A DNA stretch of 64,000 nucleotides from Sipunculus nudus (Eukaryota > Annelida > Sipuncula > Golfingiida > Sipunculidae): assembly GCA_026874595.1 (NCBI GenBank), contig CM049321.1, positions 8,678,979 to 8,742,978 on the forward strand, given 5' to 3'. Both the position numbers and the translations under genes were made by a program. The notes under the pieces were generated by a model. The model was not told the DNA's origin and made no database searches. It saw only the letters and a list, made by a program, of their open reading frames with translations. Position 1 is the first letter of the stretch, and every line of letters starts with the position of its first letter. Below, in pieces: positions 52,376 to 64,000 of the stretch.

Positions 52376-53817
52376 TCAAAGAGACCCTTTCAGAGGGAAT
52401 CTTTTGGAGAAGTCTTTCTCCCATGCTTTTCCTAATGGCTCTTCAAACTTCTTGTAAAGTACAACAGCGTCCGTCCACCCTTGTTTGGTGACGTAGGCAC
52501 TCCTGGGTACAGAGCCGATGTTTACATAGCCAGCTCTGGTAGCAAATCTGTAGGCGTTATGTTTTGTCATCAGCATATCAGTCAGCACACCAGCATAACC
52601 ATGCGTCTTTAAGTGTTCTTCAATACAGCTGTCTATCATAGTCCCGTAGCCACGATGACGGTAACTAGGCAACAGGTAGATGTACGTCATTGCGAAGCTG
52701 GGATTTCCTCTGGTGAGATGCGACTGGCCAACAATTACAGCACCCATCAGGGTCCCGCTAAGCTCACCTTTAATTACGTGTAGGGATCTTCCCGCCAAAT
52801 ATTTCTCACAGAATATGTAAAAGGAAGGAAATTCATCTATTCCAAACCCGTCACCTATTCTGGCGGCGGAATCAAGCATGTTGTGTACTTCATGAATTTC
52901 ACCCTCGTTTGCTTGGAGCACCTGTGCCTTCTGGTGGGCGCGTGGAGTCACGGAAAACTCAAAATTTATTTCACATGGGGAAAGGCCGTAGTTTCTGATC
53001 CAAGTTATTTTCAGTGCTCTCGAAATGACCTCCTCTTCGCTCAGCTGAAAATATTCCGATCGAAATGAATCACGTGTTCTGAATATATTTGTTTTTAATT
53101 ATAATCCAGCTTACACACAATAAGGGTTTTAAAAATTCACAAAATCAGCATTTTAATTGACATGATTAAAATCATATCATAGAAATAAACGACGACACTA
53201 AAATCGCTTATTGCCAGAGCTACTTCACATATTTAGACAAGGCCACTTACCATGGTGAAACGGAGATGAGGGAAAACCTTCAAGAAGTCTACATAAAAAA
53301 CAAGGTCGTCCGACCAACCCGTCTGTGACAGATGGACCCCATTTGGAATCCTGCATGTTAGAATTCCCGGTGCTTCGGAAGAAGGTAAATATTTTGCAGA
53401 GCTTCGTCCGAGATGGCCGAGATATCCGACAGACAAGCAGCACAGAAGAAAATAATTTAGAATCTGCGGAAATATGCCTTTGCCTATGACAGCCGGTTCA
53501 ACAATAACGTATCCTCTGCTGCAGATAGGCAGTGTGCTACGGCATATTTCCTGTGGTAAAATGTTCATAAAACCGATAATATTGCCTCCGTTACTGTCTG
53601 TAATGGCAAAAGCAAAAGTTGACATTGATAGGAACCTTCTGAAGGTGTCCTCAGTAGCAAACTCTGTAGAAGAAACGGCGGAATTTCCTCCATCAATGAC
53701 GCGTCTAATGGTCCTGAAAACTGTGGAGATTCGGTCTTCTGTTAATTCGTTTATCAGCGCTTTTGTCCCATCTCGACCAGTTACGGTAAGCGGTATTATA
53801 GACTTCAGGGTTTCCAT
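52376..53817 (-). CDS. Two-domain GNAT acetyltransferase-like protein (two exons)
   Basis: Exon 53817-53251 (189 codons) joins exon 53044-52376 across a 206-bp phase-0 intron (donor ATG|GTAAGT, acceptor ATTTTCAG). The product is 411 residues. An in-frame TAG five codons before the ATG supports the start, and a possible acceptor (TTCATTTAG) just upstream suggests a non-coding leader exon. Residues about 230-400 form a GNAT-type domain: the acetyl-CoA loop motif RHRGYG is at 318-323, after the 'MTYIYLLPSY' strand and before a helix, followed by 'NAYRFATRAGYVNIG'. Residues about 20-180 resemble a second, degenerate GNAT half, with 'VIGKGIFPQIL' where motif A should be. Family knowledge: GNAT proteins transfer acetyl from acetyl-CoA to amines. 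The substrate cannot be read from sequence. A pseudogene copy lies 62.4-63.8 kb in opposite orientation. Confidence 0.82.
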
Positions 53818-56099
53818 TTGAAACCTTCTCTAATCGGTGACCTAAATGAAGAAGGAAATATCTGCAAAATGTATTAATTTTAAATGAACATTACGATTCA
53901 ATATTTCAGAGTTAGAATGAAGCTGCTATAATTAACTCAAACCAAAACATCAATGTGGGATGAGATCAACATAAATCTAGATTTTGTTTTACCTGGCACA
54001 CTTTAAGCTCAGCTGATTTTCAGCGATGGTGAGCTATAGCGATCAACCTTAGTCTGTCGTCCTTCCGTCCGGCCGTCTGCCCGTCCATTAGATTGAAAAT
54101 AATTGTAACCGTGAGAGCTAGTATCATGAAACTGCATTCTTAGATTTTATAAAAAGATGTCCTTGTAGACCTGAAATAACGACAGTGTGTCCTATAGTTT
54201 CCGTGTAACGTGGCTTGATATAGCGCCCTAGAAAAAAGAAATAAAACATACGATTCGTCTGATGGGCTGGATGAATTATTAAAAAAGTCAGGTGTCTTTA
54301 AGATCTATGATATTTTTGTCTTGTACCAAAGATTGGTGGTGTGATTTATTATTCCTTTTGACGTGTTATTGTAATGTTTATACCCCTGTCACTTCCAGTT
54401 GTCAGTAAAGGGATACAAATCGTAATCGTAAGGGCGAGCAACATGAGACTTAGCAATCTCAGATGTTATAAAATGATCTAGTTAGTTTTTCAGCTATTGT
54501 TTCATCTACTGTCCTGAAACCTCATATGTACATTGACCATGACTAGTTAAATCAGCTTCCAAAGTCTGGTGGCGCCACCTGTATTTTTTTTCAGTTTTCT
54601 ACATTTCTCTATATATTTTTGAGATTGCCATATGAAAGTAAAGGTTTCAGTTTCTCAGTTCTGGTTTCATCTAAACACCCTTTAAACCGTGTGTGTTTAT
54701 TATACCCCCCCCCCCCCGGGGAGACATATTGTTTTAAGTTTCACCATCTGTCCTTCTCAGCGTTGTCAATCTTCGTCAAACCTGCAGAATTTTGGGAATT
54801 TTATGACCAAAATAACTTTTGATGTATTGCACTATTTCTTCGAATTTACAAGTTGATTCCGCCATGTTCTCAGAAGAGTTAAAAAAAGTGATGACCATGA
54901 CCTTGATCTACAAGGTCAAACCAGCCAAATTAAAGTTCATCACCTTTAAGATTTCTTGTGAACTTAGCTTATATTTGGTCCGAAACTTTGATAGACAACG
55001 TAATTCACTCAAGTCCTGGGAGGAGTGTCAAAACTGGTGACCTTGATCTTAATTTTTTCTTGCACAACATGTAAAGCTTAAGTCACATTACCAATCAAGC
55101 TGCTGTGGATATTTTTTTTTAAATCGGCCGAGCAGCGAGCTCCTCACATATCTAAAAAAAATCCGTCAATTTTTATAGATTGTGGTCAAATTAGAATCGA
55201 GACCCCAGCCGAGTCAAAAGATTTTTCTACACCTGAAATGTGAAGAGGCTCGACAGCACTTCGTTTGATGCACGTTCGTCGTTCGGAACTCATCCAACGC
55301 TCTTTTACTCGACCGAGACTCCTCAGTGGTCCGCCCAACCAGTTGAGACCCGCCAGTGGTGTCCTGGCGGAATCCTGGAATCTTCGGACGATGCCAAAGA
55401 TTCTTTCGCGGTGCTCGCTTGGCCCCTGCGATCACTTCCCGAGCTGCTACCAAGCAAAACTTTCGCCGTATTTCCAGCGAGTCCTCGTCGCTCTTTAACT
55501 CCGCGCTAAAGAGCGACTGGTTCCCAACGTGCTGTTAAAACACTGAAGAGGCTCGTCCGAGTAAACAATGTCCGGCCGGAGCTCGCCCGATAGGTCCACT
55601 GTTTGGCGAAAATCAATTCGGTAGGGGCTTGTTGACGTGATGCGACTGGGGCTTAAAACCCAATCATGACTGGATTAGGTCTACGCATGTGTGACCCATT
55701 ACAAAAAACAGACCTGTCGATCGTGGTGGCAGGTCAAAGGTCAAGTTCACATCTGAAGTCAAATTACAATATGGCTTTAAGATGAACTTCTTGTTGTGAA
55801 TGTTAAGCTAAAATGGCATACTGGTCAGCCGAGCGTTATGACCAAAGGGTCACTTAATAACATGTAAATTTCCAGTTTAATCCAATTCGAATAATACTTA
55901 TTCTATAAAAGAATTATGATAACGGACTGAGCAATAGTGTATAGCTATATACTTTGTACATAATGGAATACACTTAATACGAGGATGGTAGATACCTTTG
56001 ATGTCCTTAATAACATGAATATTTCAATAAATGAAAAGTGGTATACATGAATGAATGCACTGTTTACCTGTCGCACCCTGATACAATACATGCCACCTT
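53818..56099. other. GNAT gene upstream region with repeats
   Basis: Contains two loosely similar stretches about 320 bp apart (near 54100 and 54420: 'GTAACCGTGAGAGC' / 'GTAATCGTAAGGGCGAGC'), poly-C at 54706-54717, GACCTTGA words (54897, 55039), and a GC-rich block 55200-55620 bounded by the direct repeat GAAGAGGCTCG (55241, 55545). Confidence 0.45.
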
Positions 56100-56104
56100 T
56101 ACGT

Positions 56105-56295
56105 ATTATTAATCCAGTCTTACCGTGTTTGCAATGCTGAGCGCCATTCGTTCACTGGTGGGTTCTATTTTCTGACCCAGACTTCACGTCCTACGCCTCA
56201 CCTTTGGCCTCAAAAAGCTTGTTTACTGATTAAGTACCATTCCGGAACATGGACGCGTTATCAATGACAGGTACAAGATCACGGCCATTGATCCA
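56105..56295 (+). repeat. Inverted repeat inside the duplication, left copy
   Basis: GGTTCTATTTTCTGACCCAG, a CTTGTTTACTGAT word and GCGTTATCAATGACAGGT recur in order on the complement of 59645-59830. Confidence 0.75.
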
Positions 56296-57504
56296 CCGGG
56301 ATACGTTTTATATGGTTTAATTATTTCATGTTAAAGATTCAATCTGTTAACTCGTGCTGGTCTTACTTGTTAAATTTTCAGATAGAACAGGATATAAATA
56401 AATTTGTTTTGTAAAAAAAGCCAGATTATTTCAGTTCAGTTTCATGATTCAGTATAAATGTTTCTTCAGGATATTTGGGATATAACAAGAGATTCGCCCA
56501 TTAAATTCAAAGGGACTGGAAAACATGATCTGCTTTCAAGTTTTAAAGATTTTATCTAGACCTATGTGACGAGATTTAGTATAGTCTCCGAGACAGACAC
56601 TCTGGCGCTCCGTTTTCTCCCAAGGATTCATGTCAACTTATGTGCATAACCTAAGACATTAAACGGTACTCCCTACAAATATTGACGACTTCCGTGCATA
56701 CATGTTTGTAGATTATGAGCCCTAACGGGAAAAACAAACTGTCAGGGCGATTTTGATCGATCTCATCTCAGTACTTTTGATATTGAATTCGAGGCTACGG
56801 CCGTCAGACACGGACTTAGCCCTGCCTGGGCTTTAGTATTTGCGTTTACTATTAAAATGCTTAAAATAAAACGTGATTCCATGAACCGATAGACTTAACT
56901 CAATGCCAGCTCTTATCAGAGGGTCAGATAGTGGCAAATTAGTTATATGGGTTGCCGCAAGATGGTGGTACCGATACTAAATGCGACACAACGCGAGAAC
57001 GTTTGATTTCTCTGTCAGAAGCAACTATTAAGTCATAACTATTTCATGGACTGGGCCAGTCTAACACGGACTCTGGAAATGGAATCCTCATTGAGCGAGG
57101 AAGAACCACTCATTTCTCCAGGAAAACATTTTTGACATCTTTTAAAGTGCTTTTTGTATTGCGTTAACTCTGTTCTCACTAAGCACGTAGTTTCGCGGGT
57201 ATATTGGACCAGTTTTTGAGACCGTTGTCCCAGAGATCGTTGTCATCTGAAATAACCTATGATCCCATACGATTTGTGTGTCCTTATAGAAAAATATATA
57301 ATGTCCGGAGTCGTGGCTCAATGTTAGTTTTTCATTTCAAATTCAGGTCCCTGTTAAATCTACACCCACAGGTCATTTTCATAATTGATTCAAATGGCTT
57401 CACTCCTATTTTATCACGTTGAGGTTGTTGTTTTATTTATATTGCTTAAAGTCAAACATAGCAATGACAAGAAATAAAAACAGAAAGGGATTTATATAAT
57501 TGAT

Positions 57505-57810
57505 TGAGTGATATATTCGCACATGTACCATAATGCCACAGGTAGGCCTATTGACATCGTCAGGTGACGAAACTTGAACGACAAAGCGGATAGCGGTCGA
57601 TCAATCTGGCCAGCATATTGACAAAATACGTATTTTTTTAAATATTATTTTAAAGAGAACAAATAGATGATGAGATAAACAAACACCAAGTGAATATATT
57701 TTAATGAGTGATACATCCACATACTTATCTAAATGCCATGGGGACTGACATTGTCAGGTAACGGACCTTGCACGGCACCGTGGTGGCGGTCGGTCATTCA
57801 AGCCGAAGTC
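57505..57810 (+). repeat. 201-bp-spaced direct repeat near the duplication centre
   Basis: GAGTGATATATTCGCACAT at 57505 and GAGTGATACATCCACATAC at 57706 each begin about 105 bases of alignable sequence, including TGACATYGTCAGGTRACG and GCGGTCGRTC. Confidence 0.7.
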
Positions 57811-59644
57811 CAGTCAAGAATTAGGCTCTCGGACTTTATTTTTCAGAGTTTTTCAATTGTGATTATGAAGTTATACACATGACAGAATTCATCAGATCCT
57901 TTTATACATCATATAAAGAATACAGTTCACTCGAGCCGGCCTTTCTATCTATTTCCTCTCGAGAATGACCTTCAGTTTCCCGTTTTTGCCCGCACACGTC
58001 ATTACCACGATGACAGCATCAAGAGAATCATCTGTCTAAAGCCGCAGTGCGAGTTCAGCGAGGATTTGAAAGTTTTAGAGTACTAGGTTTCTGAGTCTGC
58101 GGATTAAGGTAGGGAATATATGATTGTTTTCATTTCATCAAACATGCAGTTTTTTTTATATTCCAATGAAGGGTGAAAGTCTTATTGTCGAAATATATAA
58201 TTAATCTTACATTGAATAGACAGTTTGCTCTGTGATTCCAATACAATTTGAGTTCAAAATTATGTAACAAATGGAAAAGTCCTATAACTAGCATCTGTCA
58301 ACAGACTACTTGACAAGAAACGATAATAATTTTTCTTTTTTTTTATGGAGTAATGTTATGGAGGAAATAGCTGTGTGTTTATTCTTATGAAAGCGAAACA
58401 TAGGTTGCACGGTAAAATTTTATTTTCATGGTTCTTATTATTTACTCTTAAGGTATTCAGACTTTAAATGATGTTGATTTAATAAATATTTGTAATTCCA
58501 CAGTAAAATGTGGTTGCCTGTTCAAAAAATTAACAGAGACAGTTTACAGTGAACATTTGTGACAGATTCCTGGAATAATATCTAGGCATTTATTATTTTA
58601 TCTATTAAACGTCTCTGTTAAGTTCCGCTGAATGTGTAACGGTCCGCTGCGGAAAAAAATGCCAAACACCATGCTTTAAAATTGTAACAAAGCTTTAACT
58701 TTAAAATTTGAACGGTCGTTATATGAAAAAAAGTATTTTAGATTGTAAAATTTTCCTGGATATCCTTAATGTCATGCTTTTTGACGCCTTTCATTGGTAA
58801 GTTGACTGTTATGATCATAATATTTTCATTTAAATATGAGGGGAATTTTTTCTTGTATACGTAGATAGGTTTCTCATAATTAATTAAAAATGTGTTAATG
58901 ATCTTTCTGTTAAAATATTTCATGATTATGTTTAATATTCAAAACTGATGCAAAAGGACTTAAATCATATTTGATTTTACCATGCTCAATTTAGTGTTAA
59001 GTGAAATTTTGCATAAAATAAATAATTGAAAGAACATACAACTGGACATGAGATCAGTAAACCGCAACCGATGATAGCCTATAAAATATGGTAACAACAT
59101 GTACCAAGTTTGTGTTATGATAACAGTTGATAAAATAGTTAAAAAGGCCTCTTATTTTAGCTATTCAAGTTTGCAATGGTCAGTAGCATATTAATGACAT
59201 GACTAAGTAACAAACTCAATTAATGATGATACTTTTTTTCAATTTTTATTTTTATTTTTTTTCCTTCTCCTGCCCTGAAGTTTTTTTTTCAGCTCCGTCC
59301 GAAAAAAACAATTAATTAAAAAAGGAATGGCCTAAATAAGTCAATGGTCCAAATAGAGAGCATGCATTGACAACATTAATGTCAAATATAACTGTTATAA
59401 AGAATATTATTGTCTTTGTTGTTTCTAATTTCGTAAAACCTGGGGAACTACATTGGGGCGCGATATCGGTGACGTGGCGGTGTAAATGAACACAAACCAA
59501 AAGCACCTTCGATCCGGTTTAAACACGTGTTTTGTAAACCCGGTAGATGTCCGGGTCCCACCTGTTCGGAGGTTGGCAAGATGTGTGTGAGTGAAACGGG
59601 TAAGCGTGGTGAAGCTTATCTTAACCTCCAATTTATTTTCTCAA
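57811..59644. other. Centre of the inverted duplication; no gene
   Basis: AT-rich, no recognisable coding signal. The symmetry point of the GNAT copies and the 56.2/59.7 kb repeat lies near 58.0 kb. A GC-richer patch at 59440-59620 has no known match. Confidence 0.45.
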
Positions 59645-59830
59645 TGGACTAATGACTGTAACCAGGGACCTTTCATTGATAACGCCACTGCGCTTTGCGC
59701 AAAATGTATATGGTGTTTTATCAGTAAACAAGAATTTTTAGAGCCAAGTGAAGACTGGGTCAGAAAATAGAACGCACAATGAATTAAGGGCACTCAACAC
59801 TGCAAGACGACGCTGAATCAAACCAGGTGC
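59645..59830 (-). repeat. Inverted repeat inside the duplication, right copy
   Basis: The complement reads GTTCTATTTTCTGACCCAG, then TTCTTGTTTACTGATAAA, then GTGGCGTTATCAATGAAAGG, mirroring 56105-56295 with small length differences. Confidence 0.75.
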
Positions 59831-60435
59831 GTGCAGCCCTTTACATAATGACAGAATTCCTGTTCCATGGCTTGATAAATGTGAGGACACTGTGCTGTAT
59901 TATAACAAGGGATTTAATAGCTGGGAACTGAGTGAACAGATTAATACTCTGCATCAAAGTATAACACGCCACCCGCTGCTCTATGTAGATCAATTTAATT
60001 GCGTACACACACTTTTTATATGTTAGACTTGTCTCTGTGCACTTTGGGTTCATAGACTGATTCTCCCTAATGGAGATAATCCGTTCACGTTTTCACTTTT
60101 TATATCTTTCTCGGGGGAATTTACTATTTTGGTCAGATGACTGGTCTTTCAATGAGCTGGTAAATGCCATTTTCAATATCACATCAACTGGTATATAGGA
60201 TGTAAAGCGAGAGTGCGCATATAATTGTGAAACCATGTAGGCCTATAGGCCTGTCATTATCATATCAGCAGTGTTAATGATGTTTATGGTATTCCCTTTC
60301 ACGATCCCTTTAGGTCTAGGGCTAGCCCGATTTAATCGGATTCAATAATTTCTGGCCCTGCCGTATATTGACGTTTTAATCTTAAGAGCCCCATTATGGG
60401 CTAGTCCAGGAACAGATCCGAGAGGCATGTTTGCG

Positions 60436-60460
60436 GCGGGGGGGGGGGGGGGGGGGGGGC
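60436..60460 (+). repeat. Long poly-G run
   Basis: An uninterrupted run of more than 20 G follows TTTGCGGC. It sits just outside the MITE-like repeat and could form G-quadruplexes; length may be uncertain because of sequencing slippage. Confidence 0.9.
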
Positions 60461-60472
60461 AGCTCTCAGGGC

Positions 60473-60669
60473 CAGGGCTGGGGCGGATCAAGGATTTAGG
60501 AAAGGGGGGGGGGGTCAATCCAGGAGGACTAATGCAAAACCTAAAAAAGAGGTCCTCCGGTCCGGAAAATTTATCTTAGACCCTTAAAAAAGGTTGCTTC
60601 GGATGAAAAAGAAGAAGGAGGGGTCCGAACCCCCTGGACCCCCCCCCCCCGATCCGCTTCTGCAGGGGT
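60473..60669. mobile_element. Short GGGGCGGATC-ended MITE-like repeat
   Basis: The left side has CTGGGGCGGATCAAGG followed by a G run; the right side has a C run followed by GATCCGCTTCTGCAG, its rough inverse. The G and C runs could fold on each other. Elements with such 'GGGGCGGATC' ends are common in animal genomes. No clear target duplication was seen. Confidence 0.45.
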
Positions 60670-62396
60670 CAGAGCCCTACCTAAGGCCCCCCCCCGATCT
60701 ATGAACAGAGCCACAAGAAGCCCCGAATCTCTTGTTTTTTTTAAATTTATATTTTGGAATTGTGCTCTCTCTGCATTGAATTTTGAGAAATATTTCACCA
60801 AACAGTTATCATTTATAAAGCATGATTTATTTTTTACCTTATATGCTGATTGTTTTCCTACAATATTCATGAATCTTCTGGAACATAAAGGATGTCAGTG
60901 CGAATTTTACAGACATTTAGTGCAAAAAAAAACTTAGAGAATAATGTAAATTAAACACATTTTATATTCAGAAGAATATACCATCAGCAAAATTTTGAAA
61001 GTTCAGATTAAGGAAAATAGGCAGATGAACTATATAAGATCTGCATAGATCTTATTTTTTAGGCGTGGGCTTTATATATGTATCAGTTTTCCTGAATCGA
61101 CAGAAGATATCTTATATCATATTTTGTAGAATGAGGATTATATAAAGATCGATTACAGATAATTTATACAACAAATATTATGTAAATAGCAGATTATCTT
61201 ATAAGGCCCTAGTACATGTTAATAGAATGTGGAAGATGTGGGAAAACTTGCGACAGAAGAATACATGTATGAAGCGCATAGATTTTACGTTTTGGATAGC
61301 ATTAAAATGCCCATTCTGAAAACCTATAGACACGGGTTTATAGGGTTAAAACAAGTAAATGATGAAGGAATTGCTGCCCCTTTGCCCCCCTCTGGATTCG
61401 CCCCTGAGGGTCAGATGCCAACAGTTTGACTATTTACAGAAAACGACCATTAACATATTCTGCTTCCTCTGGAGGTTTGTGACGTCAGGTAATATGGAAA
61501 TTAGGAAAGAGGGCTGCCGTCTGGGCGTTTTGTTCAATATCAGCATATGATCACAAGCATGTACAGTGCTCTTTGCTGGTTGAGACAACACAAGTAAGGC
61601 AACTGGACATTTTTATATCCTGAAATGCGAACGAGAGTATATAAATATATAACGTTTCGTTTCCTTGACCTTGATTACAAATGAAAAACAACTGAAAAGA
61701 TGAAAAATTTTTATCGAAAAGATATGACTTCTGACTCCGCCTATGTAGACTTATGTATGGTAAGCTAACCCTTGTAGATCTATGTATAGTAAGCATAGCC
61801 TTGTTTAACACATTGGTATTTTAAAATCACAAAACGCAGTATAGACACAACAGACGGAAGTGGTCCTTTTGACAGGAAAGAGACGGAATCTACCAACTGA
61901 ATATACTATGAAGACCAAAATACCTGATTACCCCCCATTTCCCTGCGTAAACGTACCTCATTACTGCTCGATACACGGACCTCTATTGTAATTAAAGAAA
62001 TGGCTCTAGATACTAGGCACCTGTCCACTATCAAACTTATGCGTAATACACTACATGCCGGTTAGTTTTCGCAAAGAAAGATCATTTATTGTTTAACACA
62101 TTAGGATATATATTTCCATCTAGAATACTTTCTCATTCAGTTTTTGATTCCTCGGTAGTTAAAGATGCTACCAATTTATCCAGTTTATTTGTATGCAAAA
62201 CTTATCCAAAATAAGAAATTTCTTGGGTTGAATGCAAAAAAAAAAATATTTTATCATGTTTTTACTGTGCTCGTCTGATTGAATGGCATTCGAAAGACTT
62301 TCACTGTTACGATATCTCGCTTTGCCTGAAAACAATTTTATTATAAAATTATTAATGCCTACTTTCAGAACGGGAGACAGCCACGCTGCTTTAAGT

Positions 62397-63813
62397 ATGA
62401 TTCCAAAGAAAGACCCTGCTTCGTTGCTTCAATTTGTAATACAAGGCCATGGTGACGTCAAGTTGGTAATTGAGCAGCTAGCCGAGAGCCATATCCCAGC
62501 AGTTTACAAACTTATCAGAGGCGTCATCGATGGCAGGATTTAAGCTGTTTCGTCAACAGAGTTTGCGAATGAAGACACGTTCCGAAAGTTTCTTTCCGCT
62601 TCTACAGCAGCATTCTCAATCCAGGAAAATTCTTCAGGGGGAAACATCATAGGATTCCTGAATATAGCACCGCAAGGTTTTTGTCGAAGTGCATTACCGA
62701 TATCCGTACGAGGATACACTACTATTGATCCGTCATTTAGAGGCAGGGGTGTCTATCCAGAAATTATTAGATTCCACTCTGCCTGCGCCATGGCCGCTGG
62801 ATATTTAGGTTATCTTGCAAATATGCCATATAAATATGGGAACCTTGAGCTGCCGTCTAGTTGGGTGTCTGACAACTTTATATATACCAAGTGGAGTCCA
62901 TTTGCTACAGACGGGTTTGTGGGATGATAATCTCATATATTTGGACTTGTTGCGGCAGTTTCCTCATCTCCCCAGTGCCAAGGTAGGCGGAATTGATGTT
63001 AAAACAATCATAATTAACTAATTTTTATCGACATTTTGATTCGCAAAAATTGTAAGAGACCGTGGTTTATAAAAAGGCGAAACATGAATCGAATGTTTTT
63101 AATTTGCAAATGGATTTCATATATATGTATTTACTATAAAATGTGTTTTGTAATTTGCTAATGGATTTCATATATAAATATATATACTATAAAATCGACT
63201 TAATGTTTTTAAGAGGAACGAAGAAGAAGTTATTTCGCGGGCACTCAAGAGTACCTGAATAAAAGAATACGACAAAATTCCATGCCAAATCCACTTGGAC
63301 TTATCCGTGAGTCCACATAACCATCCAACCACCAACGTGCGCAAAGCAAAAGAAGGAGAAATTAAAGAAATATATGACATGCTCTGTTCTGCTGCAAAGT
63401 CAGCTGACGGGTTTAGAGTAGATGAATTTCCTTCCTTTCCCATATTCGGTAGAAAATTTTTGGCGGGAGGATCCCTGCATGTAATTGAAAATATGAAAGT
63501 ATAACCCTGATTGGTGCTGAGATCGTTGGCCAGTCACATCTAACCAGAGGAAATCCTAACCTCGCTATGATGTATATTTACCTGTTGCCTAGATACGGTG
63601 GTCGCGGCTACGGACTCTCATAGAGATATTAACGTCTATAATTTTGCCTCGAGAGCTGGCTATGTGAACATTGGATCTGTACCCAGAAGTGCCTACGTCA
63701 CCAAACACGGATGGACGGACGCGGCTGTACTTTACAAAAAGTTTGACCAACCAATGGCAAAATCATGGCTAAAAGAATACTCCAAAACAATTCTTTTGAA
63801 AAGTTCCCTTTAA
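62397..63813 (+). pseudogene. Decayed inverted copy of the two-domain GNAT gene
   Basis: The two exons match the gene at 52.4-53.8 kb along most of their length (shared words include SSTEFA, EDTFR, GGNIIGF, EEEVISRALK, DEFPSF, AGYVNIGSVPRSAYVTK). The intron (62983-63213, donor AAG|GTAGGC) is in the same position, so this is a DNA-level duplicate and not a processed copy. Lesions: in-frame TAA at 62541-62543; a frame change near 62890-62905; TGA at 63256-63258 where the parent has Trp204; a frameshift near 63500; and loss of about 30 codons just after the GRGYG motif (about 63615), removing the helix that follows the acetyl-CoA loop. The 3' end (TAA at 63811) is well preserved. It cannot make a full protein. 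Confidence 0.85.
63102..63196 (+). repeat. 51-bp direct duplication in the pseudogene intron
   Basis: Two copies beginning ATTTGCAAATGG (63102) and ATTTGCTAATGG (63153) follow each other with few differences. The parent gene's intron has no such duplication, which explains part of its longer length here. Confidence 0.7.
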
Positions 63814-64000
63814 TGTACTTTGCAAAGAGAAATTGATTGCTAGCACAGGAAGATCGTATGATGAAAACGAATTCAATATTAGTGTTTTGAGAACAAACCT
63901 TTCATCAATATCAGACATTACACAGATTAATTCCTGAAATTTGAAAGTATAGACCCCTCTTGGCTTTAATTGGCTTTAAAATTGTCTCGAACTGGTTTCA

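Larger units (their letters stand above)
59831..62396. other. Spacer to the GNAT pseudogene
   Basis: Contains the poly-G run and MITE-like repeat at 60.4-60.7 kb. Otherwise AT-rich with no coding signal. An acceptor-like TGCCTACTTTCAG ends at 62368, just before the pseudogene start, matching the acceptor ahead of the parental exon. Confidence 0.45.

Noticed and set aside
53474-53821. 115-codon plus-strand frame
   Set aside because: Exact antisense of the first GNAT exon.
55214-55538. Four overlapping 60-89 codon frames
   Set aside because: The GC-rich block lacks stops by composition; none resembles a known protein.
1-64000. CRISPR arrays, operons or bacterial regulatory sites
   Set aside because: The window is eukaryotic, with spliced genes; none of its repeat arrays has the regular repeat-spacer pattern.

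Overview
The window is eukaryotic nuclear DNA, AT-rich and gene-sparse. Its genes are split by GT-AG introns, and it carries several transposon remnants, long TA, CT and GA microsatellites, poly-G/C runs and minisatellites. A perlucin-type C-type lectin, Ty3/gypsy relics of a kind common in marine invertebrates and repeated 'GACCTTGACC' words suggest a marine invertebrate. A mollusc, possibly a bivalve, is my best guess, but nothing here fixes the taxon.

Three loci can be read as genes by joining exons. (1) 19.7-23.2 kb, plus strand: a seven-transmembrane receptor of 484 residues. Its extracellular N-terminus contains eight 15-residue repeats, most with one N-glycosylation sequon. A candidate TATA box and 5' leader exon lie upstream. 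(2) 34.1-35.0 kb, minus strand: the last two exons of a C-type lectin-like protein. (3) 52.4-53.8 kb, minus strand: a two-exon, 411-residue protein with two tandem GNAT acetyltransferase-like halves. A diverged pseudogene copy of (3), with its intron at the same place, lies on the plus strand at 62.4-63.8 kb. Another inverted repeat pair sits between the two copies, so 52-64 kb looks like an old inverted duplication centred near 58 kb.

Mobile DNA fills much of the rest. A degenerate Ty3/gypsy element on the minus strand (about 39.3-45.8 kb) can be followed through gag, reverse transcriptase, RNase H and integrase. It is interrupted by a TTAA-flanked 1.43 kb insertion (with a tRNA-derived SINE inside it) and by a hAT-like 2.06 kb insertion with internal 157-bp tandem repeats. 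A second, unrelated gypsy relic lies on the plus strand at 50.3-51.0 kb. A 498-bp TAA-flanked MITE sits at 9.9-10.4 kb, a probable solo LTR at 17.0-17.7 kb, and a possible MITE at 60.5-60.7 kb.

Region by region: 1-19.6 kb, repeats and microsatellites, no convincing gene; 19.6-23.2 kb, receptor; 23-34 kb, mostly unassigned, with a possible transmembrane exon at 26.5 kb, paired divergent start codons at 31.3/31.55 kb and a minisatellite at 31.9-32.4 kb; 34-35 kb, lectin; 35-39 kb, unassigned with two possible exons; 39-46 kb, nested transposons; 47-48 kb, a GC-richer coding-like remnant; 50-51 kb, gypsy relic; 52-64 kb, acetyltransferase-like gene and its inverted pseudogene. The loci show no obvious functional link to one another.
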